A stretch of 5,821 nt of DNA from Pseudorhodobacter antarcticus. Lineage in GTDB: Bacteria > Pseudomonadota > Alphaproteobacteria > Rhodobacterales > Rhodobacteraceae. How positions within the stretch are numbered: position 1 is the first letter of the stretch; every line of letters starts with the position of its first letter. The notes below the pieces were generated by a model. The model searched no databases and had not been told where the DNA came from. It was given only the letters and a program-made list of their open reading frames with translations. The stretch covers positions 1 to 5,821 of the forward strand of contig CAMAWZ010000163.1 in NCBI GenBank assembly GCA_945861995.1. Reading direction: 5' to 3'. This document shows, in pieces, positions 1-5,813 of the stretch. The translations under genes were made by a program, and so were the position numbers.

Positions 1-285
1 GGCGCGGCATTCATCAGCCACAAGCTGCAAACGGGCGAGACGCTTGGTAACGCCCTAGAGGCGACGCTGACCGATCTAGACGGCTTCTTTACCTTTGTTG
101 TCGGCACCCACAACGGCTTTGGCGTGGTGCGAGACCCGATCGCCTGCAAGCCCGCCGTTATGGCTGAAACCGATCAATACGTTGCCTTTGGCAGCGAATA
201 CCGCGCGCTGGTCAACCTGCCGGGCATCGAAACCGCCCGCGTATGGGAGCCAGAGCCTGCCACAGTCTACTTCTGGGAGCGTTGA
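1..285 (+). CDS. mgsA: N-methylglutamate synthase subunit A, 3' end (class II glutamine amidotransferase domain)
   Basis: The last 94 residues and TGA stop of a gene that begins before the window, read in frame 1. The fragment resembles the C-terminal part of a class II (Ntn-type) glutamine amidotransferase domain: a DGFFTFVVGT strand, then VVRDPIACKP, then the GSEYRAL segment, which corresponds to the (A/S)SE-RAL motif near the end of such domains. The protein ends in YFWER. In N-methylglutamate synthase this subunit is homologous to the N-terminal amidase domain of glutamate synthase. It is thought to act on gamma-glutamylmethylamide, releasing the methylamino group for the FMN subunit. The nucleophilic N-terminal Cys lies outside the window and cannot be checked. 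The stop is 4 nt before the mgsB ATG, so the two are surely co-transcribed. The mgsA name rests on this fragment plus the order mgsB-mgsC-gmaS downstream; the fragment alone would only support 'amidotransferase'. Confidence 0.88.
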   Translation, partial: GAAFISHKLQTGETLGNALEATLTDLDGFFTFVVGTHNGFGVVRDPIACKPAVMAETDQYVAFGSEYRALVNLPGIETARVWEPEPATVYFWER

Positions 286-289
286 GAGA

Positions 290-946
290 ATGCAGACTTT
301 CGATTTAGGTAAAGAGGGGCTGCGCGCGCTGAATTCGTCCCTGCACGCGCTAAAAGGCCAGACCAATATGACCGCTTGGGAGGTGATCAACCCCAAGGGC
401 GCGCACGCGATTGCGGCTGGCGTTGATGCGCCCGTGGACATCACTGTGCGTGGATCTACGGGCTATTACTGCGCGGGCATGAACAAACTTGCCACGATCC
501 GAATCAAAGGATCGGCAGGGCCTGGCGTGGCAGAAAACATGATGTCAGGCACCGTGATCATCGATGGCGATGCCAGCCAATACGCTGGGGCCACGGGGCG
601 CGGCGGTTTGTTGGTCATCAAGGGCAACGCGTCCAGCCGCTGCGGCATTTCGATGAAAGGCATCGACATTGTCGTACATGGCAGCATTGGCCATATGTCC
701 TGCTTTATGGCGCAATCGGGCAACATGGTTGTCTTGGGCGACGCGGGCGAGGCACTGGGCGACAGCCTGTACGAAGCGCGTCTGTTCGTGCGCGGCTCGG
801 TCAAATCGCTGGGCGCGGACTGCGTTGAGAAAGAAATGCGGCCCGAACATATCGCGCTGCTTTCCGATCTTTTGAAACGCGGCGAGGCCGACGGCAAAGC
901 GCGGCCCGAAGAGTTCAAGCGCTATGGCTCTGCGCGCAAACTCTAG
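290..946 (+). CDS. mgsB: N-methylglutamate synthase subunit B (GXGXG beta-helix protein), probably C-terminally clipped by an in-frame TAG
   Basis: Encodes 218 residues up to TAG. ATG at 290 is chosen because it lies 4 nt after the mgsA stop and has purine-rich GGGAG (275-279) and GAGAGA (284-289) upstream; longer in-frame reading would run back over mgsA. From about residue 50 to 170 the protein is a run of glycine-rich strand-turn units (ITVRGSTG, IRIKGSAG, GTVIIDGDA, LLVIKGNA, IVVHGSIG, MVVLGDAG, LFVRGSV). This is the pattern of the GXGXG right-handed beta-helix domain at the C-terminus of glutamate synthase large subunits. In N-methylglutamate synthase this domain is a separate, non-catalytic subunit that probably couples the amidotransferase (MgsA) to the FMN synthase (MgsC). 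Residues 180-218 are a charged helical tail ending YGSARKL. The frame stays coding-like beyond the TAG (see the 944-979 entry), so the native protein is probably about 229 residues. Family assignment is firm; whether this allele is fully functional is uncertain. Confidence 0.92.
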   Translation: MQTFDLGKEGLRALNSSLHALKGQTNMTAWEVINPKGAHAIAAGVDAPVDITVRGSTGYYCAGMNKLATIRIKGSAGPGVAENMMSGTVIIDGDASQYAGATGRGGLLVIKGNASSRCGISMKGIDIVVHGSIGHMSCFMAQSGNMVVLGDAGEALGDSLYEARLFVRGSVKSLGADCVEKEMRPEHIALLSDLLKRGEADGKARPEEFKRYGSARKL

Positions 947-979
947 AACTTTACCATCGACAATGCGTCGGCTTACTGA
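944..979 (+). other. In-frame continuation of mgsB beyond an amber codon
   Basis: After the TAG at 944-946 the same frame reads NFTIDNASAY and stops at TGA 977-979, nine nt before the mgsC ATG. With Tyr in place of the TAG (TAC or TAT differs by one base), the tail would read KLYNFTIDNASAY. Such aromatic and polar tails are, from memory, usual at the end of MgsB proteins; I could not align it. The best reading is a one-base nonsense change or a base-calling error. TAG is the normal stop of the cupin gene in this window, so amber recoding is unlikely. Confidence 0.6.
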
Positions 980-988
980 GGCGAGAGA

Positions 989-2317
989 ATGACCGAATTT
1001 CCCAAAACACCGCCCCGTTTCTCGGCCACCTTCACCCCGGCCGTCAACGCCGAAATTCGCCGTGCCGCGGCATCGGGTATCTATGATATTCGCGGCGGCG
1101 GCGCAAAGCGCCAGTTGCCGCATTTCGATGACCTTCTGTTCCTTGGCGCGTCAATCTCGCGCTATCCTTTGGAAGGCTACCGCGAAAAATGCGCGACTGA
1201 TGTGTGGCTTGGCACCCGTTTTGCCAAAAAGCCCATCCATCTGGAAATCCCAATCACCATTGCGGGCATGAGCTTTGGCGCGCTGTCTGGCCCCGCAAAA
1301 GAGGCGCTGGGACGCGGCGCAACTGCGGCAGGTACCTCGACCACCACGGGTGACGGCGGCATGACCGAAGAAGAGCGCGGCCATTCCAAAACGCTGGTCT
1401 ATCAATATCTGCCCAGCCGTTACGGCATGAATCCTGACGATTTGCGCCGTGCCGACGCCATTGAAGTGGTGGTGGGGCAAGGCGCAAAGCCGGGCGGCGG
1501 CGGTATGCTACTGGGCCAGAAAATCTCGGATCGCGTTGCCAACATGCGCAACCTGCCAAAGGGGATTGACCAACGCTCGGCCTGTCGGCATCCTGATTGG
1601 ACTGGCCCTGATGATCTGGAGATCAAGATCATGGAAATCCGCGAGATCACGGATTGGGAAAAGCCGATCTATGTGAAAATCGGCGGCGCCCGCCCCTATT
1701 ACGACACCGCATTGGCCGTAAAAGCGGGCGCGGATGTGGTGGTGCTGGACGGTATGCAAGGCGGCACAGCGGCCACGCAGGATGTGTTCATTGAACATGT
1801 GGGTATGCCGATTTTGGCCTGTATCCCGCAGGCAGTAAAGGCGCTGCAAGACCTTGGGATGCACCGCAAAGTGCAGCTGATCGTGTCGGGCGGTATCCGT
1901 TCGGGGGCCGATGTGGCCAAGGCCATGGCGCTGGGCGCGGATGCGGTATCCATTGGCACCGCAGCCATGATCGCGCTGGGCGATAACGATCCGATTTGGG
2001 AAGAAGAATACCAAAAGCTGGGCACAACGGCGAACGCCTATGACGATTGGCACGAAGGCCGTGACCCTGCGGGCATCACCACACAAGACCCCGAACTGTC
2101 CAAGCGGTTCGATCCAGTTCTGGGCGGACGACGTTTGAAGAACTACCTCAAGGTGATGACGCTAGAAGCGCAGACCATCGCGCGGGCCTGCGGCAAGAAC
2201 CACTTGCACAACTTGGAACCAGAAGACCTATGCTCGCTGACCATCGAGGCATCGGCAATGGCAGGAGTGCCCTTGGCGGGCACCAACTGGATCCCTGGGC
2301 GGAATGGCGGCTTCTAA
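989..2317 (+). CDS. mgsC: N-methylglutamate synthase subunit C (FMN-binding glutamate synthase-like catalytic subunit)
   Basis: 442 residues. It forms N-methylglutamate from glutamate and a methylamino group, the middle step of the indirect methylamine pathway, in the cytoplasm. The protein matches the central FMN barrel of glutamate synthase: MSFGALS (94-100), TGDGGMTEEE (120-129), the signature GQGAKPGGGGML (163-174), YVKIGG (228-233) with a barrel lysine, DGMQGGTAA (254-262), and a phosphate-binding stretch SGGIRSGADVAKAMALGADA (300-319) followed by VSIGTAA. The region that in glutamate synthase carries three cysteines for a 3Fe-4S cluster, just before ATQDPEL, reads GRDPAGITTQDPEL (357-370) with no cysteine. 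That fits an exchange reaction needing no NADPH-fed electrons. ATG at 989 follows GGCGAGAGA (980-988), much like the mgsB start. Length and motifs look intact. Confidence 0.95.
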   Translation: MTEFPKTPPRFSATFTPAVNAEIRRAAASGIYDIRGGGAKRQLPHFDDLLFLGASISRYPLEGYREKCATDVWLGTRFAKKPIHLEIPITIAGMSFGALSGPAKEALGRGATAAGTSTTTGDGGMTEEERGHSKTLVYQYLPSRYGMNPDDLRRADAIEVVVGQGAKPGGGGMLLGQKISDRVANMRNLPKGIDQRSACRHPDWTGPDDLEIKIMEIREITDWEKPIYVKIGGARPYYDTALAVKAGADVVVLDGMQGGTAATQDVFIEHVGMPILACIPQAVKALQDLGMHRKVQLIVSGGIRSGADVAKAMALGADAVSIGTAAMIALGDNDPIWEEEYQKLGTTANAYDDWHEGRDPAGITTQDPELSKRFDPVLGGRRLKNYLKVMTLEAQTIARACGKNHLHNLEPEDLCSLTIEASAMAGVPLAGTNWIPGRNGGF

Positions 2318-2362
2318 GCCGCCCCCCCTTAACAAAACATAAAAACGACAGGGAGTTTTAAC

Positions 2363-3670
2363 ATGGGAAGAGATCTGGCCAAATGGGCCAATGAAAAAGG
2401 CGTCAAGTACTTCATGGTGTCCTATACCGACCTGTTCGGTGGGCAGCGTGCAAAACTGGTGCCTACTCAGGCGATCAATGACATGGCAGTGGATGGGGCT
2501 GGCTTTGCTGGTTTTGCAACGTGGCTGGATCTGACCCCAGCGCACCCTGACATGATGGCAGTGCCCGATCCAGAATCGGCGATGCAACTGCCGTGGAAGC
2601 GCGAAGTGGCGTGGCTTGCGTCCAACTGCGTGATGGAAGAACAGCCCTTGGCGCAGGCCCCGCGCAACGTTTTGCGCCGCCTGATTGACGAGGCGGCCAA
2701 AGATGGCTTGCGTGTTAAAACTGGGGTCGAGCCAGAGTTCTTTTTGCTGACCCCCGAAGGCGACAAAATCGCCGATCCATACGACAACGCCGAAAAGCCC
2801 TGCTACGATCAGCAAGCCGTCATGCGCCAATATGACTGCATCGCCGAGGTCTGCGATTATATGCTGGAATTGGGCTGGGAGGCCTACCAGAACGACCACG
2901 AAGACGCCATCGGCCAGTTCGAGATGAACTGGAAATATGACGATGTTCTTCAAACCGCAGACAAGCACAGTTTCTTCAAGTTCATGATGAAATCGGTGGC
3001 CGAAAAGCACGGGCTGCGCGCCACGTTCATGCCCAAGCCGTTTAAAGGGCTGACGGGTTCGGGCTGCCACGCGCATATCTCGGTCTGGTCATTGGATGGT
3101 AAAACCAACGCTTTTGCGGACAAGTCGAAAGAACTGGGCCTGTCCGATCAGGGCCGCCATTTCTTGGGCGGCATTATGAAACACGCCAGTGCCTTGGCCG
3201 CGATCTGTAACCCAACGGTCAACAGCTATAAGCGTATCAACGCGCCGCGCACCTCGTCGGGGGCCACATGGGCCCCAAATACGGTGACTTGGACAGGCAA
3301 CAACCGCACCCACATGGTGCGCGTACCAGGCCCGGGGCGGTTTGAACTGCGCCTGCCCGACGGGGCGGCGAACCCCTATTTGATGCAAGCGGTCATTCTG
3401 GCCGCTGGTCTGGACGGGGTACGTACCCAAGCCGATCCAGGGCGCCGCCATGATATCGATATGTACCAGATGGGCCATACAATTACAGACGCGCCGAAAC
3501 TGCCACTAAACCTTCTGGATGCTTTGCGCGAGTTCGACAAAGACACCACGCTTAAGTCGATGATGGGCGAAGAATTCTCTTCGGCGTTCCTAAAGCTGAA
3601 GCACAAAGAATGGGACAGCTACGCATCACATTTCTCAAAGTGGGAAACCGAAAACACGCTGGATATTTGA
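2363..3670 (+). CDS. gmaS: Gamma-glutamylmethylamide synthetase (glutamine synthetase family)
   Basis: 435 residues. It ligates methylamine to the gamma-carboxyl of glutamate with ATP, giving gamma-glutamylmethylamide, the entry step of the N-methylglutamate pathway. Glutamine synthetase catalytic motifs are present in order: VEPEFFLL (122-129) with metal-binding Glu, GQFEMN (184-189), GSGCHAHIS (232-240) where ordinary enzymes have GSGMHVHQS, NSYKRI (287-292), NNRTHMVRVP (313-322) and RFELRLPDGAANPYL (326-340). The N-terminal beta-grasp part has YTDLFGGQRAKLVP (21-34). The mgsABC genes immediately upstream make GmaS the preferred call over a housekeeping GlnA or a glutamylpolyamine synthetase. 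The start is supported by AGGGAG (2350-2355) seven nt before the ATG. The gap after mgsC is 45 nt (2318-2362) with no hairpin, so it is probably in the same operon; the gene ends 21 nt before a strong terminator. No defects seen. Confidence 0.95.
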   Translation: MGRDLAKWANEKGVKYFMVSYTDLFGGQRAKLVPTQAINDMAVDGAGFAGFATWLDLTPAHPDMMAVPDPESAMQLPWKREVAWLASNCVMEEQPLAQAPRNVLRRLIDEAAKDGLRVKTGVEPEFFLLTPEGDKIADPYDNAEKPCYDQQAVMRQYDCIAEVCDYMLELGWEAYQNDHEDAIGQFEMNWKYDDVLQTADKHSFFKFMMKSVAEKHGLRATFMPKPFKGLTGSGCHAHISVWSLDGKTNAFADKSKELGLSDQGRHFLGGIMKHASALAAICNPTVNSYKRINAPRTSSGATWAPNTVTWTGNNRTHMVRVPGPGRFELRLPDGAANPYLMQAVILAAGLDGVRTQADPGRRHDIDMYQMGHTITDAPKLPLNLLDALREFDKDTTLKSMMGEEFSSAFLKLKHKEWDSYASHFSKWETENTLDI

Positions 3671-3691
3671 CCCCAGCGCTGTGCCAGAAAC

Positions 3692-3719
3692 AAAGGCCCC
3701 AGATGTTCTGGGGCCTTTT
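3692..3719. terminator. Bidirectional intrinsic terminator between gmaS and the cupin gene
   Basis: A perfect 12-bp inverted repeat, AAAGGCCCCAGA (3692-3703) and TCTGGGGCCTTT (3707-3718), with a 3-nt loop. On the plus strand it ends in TTTT, 21 nt after the gmaS stop. On the minus strand the hairpin lies 12 nt past the cupin stop and its 3' arm is followed by a T-rich stretch. It can therefore end both converging transcripts. Confidence 0.92.
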
Positions 3720-3731
3720 GCATTGCGGCAG

Positions 3732-4094
3732 CTATTCCACTGGAAATTCTGGCCCAGCGATCTGCACGGCCAAAAGGCAGCCGTTTGGAGTAGGTGAATT
3801 ATGCTCGGTGCCATCGCGGTAGAACACCAGATCGCCCGCGCGCAGGATGGTACCATCGCTTTCGTGCAACTCACCTTCAAGGATCAGAAATTGTTCGTGC
3901 CCATTGTGGCGGTGCCCCATCGTCGTCATGCCCGCAGGCATACGGTAGACGTGAAAGCCAGTGCCAAGTTCGATTCCATCGTCCAGTTGCAAGATACTGT
4001 CACCCAGTGCAGTGCCATCTGGATATACAAATGCTTTGAATGCGGCCGAGTGGATATTGGCGATCTTGCGGTCGGCGGGGGCAATGGGTTTCAT
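3732..4094 (-). CDS. Small single-domain cupin protein of unknown role
   Basis: 120 residues, minus strand, no signal peptide or membrane segment. Cupin motif 1 is G-MTTM-GHRHNGHEQFLILEG (about 55-74), with likely metal ligands His61, His63 and Glu67. Motif 2 is GDLVFYRDGTEHNS (87-100), with the fourth ligand His98. The full 3-His/1-Glu set suggests a bound divalent metal. The start is supported by AAGGAAA (complement of 4101-4107) about 6-8 nt before the ATG; the gene ends in TAG. It converges on gmaS and diverges from tmm, so it sits inside the methylated-amine cluster but in its own transcription unit. Small cupins of this kind serve as dioxygenases, isomerases, lyases or ligand sensors, and motifs alone cannot choose between them. 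A role in amine or one-carbon metabolism is inferred only from position. Confidence 0.88.
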   Translation of the reverse strand: MKPIAPADRKIANIHSAAFKAFVYPDGTALGDSILQLDDGIELGTGFHVYRMPAGMTTMGHRHNGHEQFLILEGELHESDGTILRAGDLVFYRDGTEHNSPTPNGCLLAVQIAGPEFPVE

Positions 4095-4100
4095 GTCGGG

Positions 4101-4107
4101 TTTCCTT
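4101..4107 (-). promoter_or_regulatory. Ribosome binding site of the cupin gene
   Basis: On the minus strand this reads AAGGAAA, with the AGGA core 8 nt from the ATG at 4094. It fixes the start at this ATG. Confidence 0.7.
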
Positions 4108-4174
4108 GGGATTTTTGACGATGAGCGAGGGTTTCGAATGCAAGCTAAGGCACAGGGCGGCCTTCATTGCGCAC

Positions 4175-4203
4175 AGTATCAAAGGGAATCTTGCCACGGG
4201 CAA
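4175..4203 (-). promoter_or_regulatory. Candidate promoter for the cupin gene
   Basis: On the minus strand, a -35-like TTGCCC (complement of 4198-4203) is separated by 17 nt from a -10-like GATACT (complement of 4175-4180). Each matches the sigma-70 consensus at 4 of 6 positions. Transcription would start near 4168, leaving a leader of roughly 70 nt. The -35 box lies inside the CTTGCC/GGCAAG palindrome, where a bound protein could control it. This is a pattern match only. Confidence 0.3.
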
Positions 4204-4204
4204 G
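4190..4204. repeat. Palindrome CTTGCC-N3-GGCAAG, possible operator
   Basis: A perfect inverted repeat with 6-bp arms (4190-4195 and 4199-4204) around ACG, in the region between the divergent cupin and tmm genes. It overlaps the candidate cupin -35 box. The right arm extends into GCAAGC, a hexamer also present at 4140-4145 and, inverted, at 4242-4247. No T-run follows it, so it is not an obvious terminator. It could be an operator; the regulator is unknown. Confidence 0.4.
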
Positions 4205-4208
4205 CAAA

Positions 4209-4222
4209 TTCACTTCGGTGAA
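4209..4222. repeat. Short inverted repeat with TTCG loop
   Basis: TTCAC (4209-4213), TTCG, GTGAA (4218-4222) is a perfect 5-bp stem closed by a C-G pair around a TTCG tetraloop, the stable UUCG class if transcribed on the plus strand. It lies 5 bp from the previous palindrome. It may be part of a regulatory site or simply chance, since 5-bp stems are common. Confidence 0.3.
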
Positions 4223-4331
4223 GATGGCCCCGCATCGTGACGCTTGCACCTAAGTTGCCGCACAAGCACCAAAAACGTACACGGCCCAATGCTTTAAGGG
4301 CAGTTTCTATTTTTCACAGCAGGAATAATAT

Positions 4332-4361
4332 TTGACACAGGCGCAACTCAGATTCTAACAT
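4332..4361 (+). promoter_or_regulatory. tmm: Candidate sigma-70 promoter for tmm
   Basis: A full consensus -35 box TTGACA (4332-4337) is followed after 18 nt by TAACAT (4356-4361), 4 of 6 matches to TATAAT. Transcription would start near 4368, giving a leader of about 50 nt before the tmm ATG. The region just upstream (4300-4331) is AT-rich, as is common at promoters. The perfect -35 is the main support; the -10 is weak, which would suit an activated promoter. Confidence 0.5.
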
Positions 4362-4407
4362 CCCGCCCAAGGCAGCGCGCGAAATTATCTGCCAGAATCG
4401 AACAGCC

Positions 4408-4412
4408 GGAGG
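4408..4412 (+). promoter_or_regulatory. tmm: Ribosome binding site that decides the tmm start
   Basis: GGAGG lies 5 nt before ATG 4418. A possible GTG start at 4412 overlaps this site and has no comparable site of its own, so translation should begin at 4418. Confidence 0.85.
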
Positions 4413-4417
4413 TGTCC

Positions 4418-5761
4418 ATGAAGAAAAGAGTAGCCGTTATTGGGGCGGGGCCGTCAGGGCTTGCGCAGCTGCGCGCGTTCCAGTCCGCTCAGGCCAAAGG
4501 GGCCGAGATTCCCGAAGTGGTCTGCTTTGAAAAGCAATCCAACTGGGGGGGGCTGTGGAACTACACGTGGCGCACGGGTTTGGACGAGCACGGCGAGCCT
4601 GTTCACGGCTCGATGTATCGCTACCTGTGGTCGAACGGCCCAAAAGAGGGGCTAGAATTTGCCGACTATTCGTTTGAAGAACACTTCGGCAAGCAGATCG
4701 CCAGCTATCCGCCGCGTGCCGTGCTGTTCGACTATATCGAAGGCCGCGTGAAAAAGGCTGGTGTCCGCGATTGGATCCGCTTTTCATCCACCATTCGCAT
4801 GGTGCGCTACAATAATGACAAGGGCAATTTCACCGTCACCGTGCATGATCTGAAAAAGGACAGTATGTATGACGAAGAATTCGACCATGTGATCGTGGCC
4901 TCTGGCCATTTCAGCACGCCCAGCGTGCCAGAATACCCTGGGTTCGACATCTTCCATGGCCGTGTGATGCACGCCCATGACTTCCGCGATGCGCGCGAAT
5001 TTACGGGCAAGAACCTGTTGTTGTTGGGGTCGTCCTATTCTGCCGAAGATGTCGGCAGCCAATGCTGGAAATATGGCGCCAAATCGATCACCGTGGCCTA
5101 TCGCAACGCGCCGATGGGCTTTGCTTGGCCCGACAACTGGCAAGAAGTCCCCGCGCTTGTGCGGATGGACGAAGATACCGCCTATTTCAAAGACGGCACT
5201 TCAAAGAAAATCGACGCCGTTATTCTGTGCACAGGCTACAAGCACCATTTCCCCTATTTGCCCGACGATCTGCGCCTGAAAACCGCTAACCGACTGGCGG
5301 CCGCTGATCTGTATAAGGGTGTCGCATGGGTGCATAACCCCAAGCTGTTTTATATCGGCATGCAGGATCAATGGTTCACCTTCAACATGTTCGATGCCCA
5401 AGCGTGGTGGGTGCGTGACGCGATCATGGGGCGGATTTCGATTCCTTCGGACAAAAATGTACTGCTTCAAGACGTGGTCGACCGCGTGGCGGGCGAAGAT
5501 GCGGGCCAAGACGCCCATGACGCTATTCACTATCAGGGCGACTACGTAAAAGAACTTATCGCGGAAACCGACTATCCGTCCATTGACGTCGACGGCGCCT
5601 GCGAGGCCTTTTTCGAATGGAAAGAACACAAGAAAAAGGACGTTATGGCTTTTCGCGATAACGCCTATAAATCCGTCATTACGGGCACAATGGCCCCAGT
5701 GCACCACACGCCGTGGAAAAATGCGCTGGAAGATTCGATGGAAAGCTATCTCGAGAACTGA
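4418..5761 (+). CDS. tmm: Trimethylamine monooxygenase (flavin-containing monooxygenase)
   Basis: 447 residues from ATG 4418. It uses FAD, NADPH and O2 to oxidise trimethylamine to trimethylamine N-oxide in the cytoplasm. Visible motifs: FAD-binding VIGAGPSG (7-14); WGGLWNYTW (43-51); WSNGPK (71-76), whose Asn73 likely matches the active-site Asn of bacterial FMOs; the FMO fingerprint F-H-G-R-V-M-H-A-H-D-F (179-189, FxGxxxHxxxF); NADPH-binding GSSYSAED (204-211) with Tyr207, a residue known to matter in characterised Tmm; and the LCTGY segment (270-274). Length and long stretches agree, from memory, with characterised marine Roseobacter and Methylocella Tmm proteins, so a generic FMO or Baeyer-Villiger enzyme is less likely. 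It appears to be a single-gene unit, with its own promoter and a terminator 22 nt after the stop. The N-oxide transporter and demethylase genes often linked to tmm are not in this window. Confidence 0.95.
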   Translation: MKKRVAVIGAGPSGLAQLRAFQSAQAKGAEIPEVVCFEKQSNWGGLWNYTWRTGLDEHGEPVHGSMYRYLWSNGPKEGLEFADYSFEEHFGKQIASYPPRAVLFDYIEGRVKKAGVRDWIRFSSTIRMVRYNNDKGNFTVTVHDLKKDSMYDEEFDHVIVASGHFSTPSVPEYPGFDIFHGRVMHAHDFRDAREFTGKNLLLLGSSYSAEDVGSQCWKYGAKSITVAYRNAPMGFAWPDNWQEVPALVRMDEDTAYFKDGTSKKIDAVILCTGYKHHFPYLPDDLRLKTANRLAAADLYKGVAWVHNPKLFYIGMQDQWFTFNMFDAQAWWVRDAIMGRISIPSDKNVLLQDVVDRVAGEDAGQDAHDAIHYQGDYVKELIAETDYPSIDVDGACEAFFEWKEHKKKDVMAFRDNAYKSVITGTMAPVHHTPWKNALEDSMESYLEN

Positions 5762-5783
5762 TCATCTCGCGCCCCGTCAGACA

Positions 5784-5813
5784 GGCCCTCAGCACAACGC
5801 TGGGGGCCTTTTT
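5784..5813 (+). terminator. Intrinsic terminator after tmm
   Basis: GGCCCTCAGC (5784-5793) pairs with GCTGGGGGCC (5799-5808) as a 10-bp stem with one G-U pair and a 5-nt loop, followed by TTTTT (5809-5813). It lies 22 nt after the tmm stop and marks tmm as the last gene of its transcript. Confidence 0.9.

Larger units (their letters stand above)
4095..4417. other. Divergent intergenic region between the cupin gene and tmm
   Basis: 323 bp holding outward-facing candidate promoters, two short palindromes and three copies of GCAAGC (4140-4145, 4200-4205, and inverted at 4242-4247), with a near copy ACAAGC at 4262-4267. The stretch 4250-4400 is relatively AT-rich. A 39-codon frame (4121-4240) exists but has no good ribosome site and no recognisable product. 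I see no tRNA, riboswitch or mobile-element end here. Confidence 0.6.

Noticed and set aside
95..289. Extending mgsB upstream to an ATG at 95
   Set aside because: The extra 65 codons would overlap the mgsA C-terminal coding region in another frame, and do not resemble the GXGXG family. ATG 290 has correct operon spacing.
944..946. In-frame amber codon in a methylamine gene as a possible pyrrolysine site
   Set aside because: Pyrrolysine in methylamine metabolism belongs to corrinoid methyltransferases (MtmB, MtbB, MttB), not to MgsB. The codon is 10 residues from the end, no pyl gene is seen, and TAG is the ordinary stop of the cupin gene nearby.
545..1123. 192-codon minus-strand frame over mgsB and the start of mgsC
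   Set aside because: It spans two real genes and their junction, has low-complexity Ala/Arg-rich composition and no motif; a shadow frame.
2318..2362. Possible separate promoter or terminator between mgsC and gmaS
   Set aside because: The 45-nt gap has a C-run and an A-rich stretch but no hairpin and no paired -35/-10 boxes; only the ribosome site is supportable.
2228..3076. 282-codon open frame on the minus strand, antisense to gmaS
   Set aside because: It lies almost wholly opposite a well-supported glutamine synthetase family gene, has no recognisable domain, and is the kind of long antisense frame that high G/C third positions create.
4121..4240. 39-codon frame from ATG 4121 in the divergent intergenic region
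   Set aside because: No convincing ribosome site, two AGG codons, no recognisable similarity, and it overlaps the candidate cupin promoter and palindromes. Conservation in relatives would be needed to revive it.
4412..4417. GTG at 4412 as the tmm start
   Set aside because: The GTG overlaps the GGAGG ribosome site, which is ideally placed for ATG 4418; the ATG start also gives the usual short N-terminus before the FAD motif.
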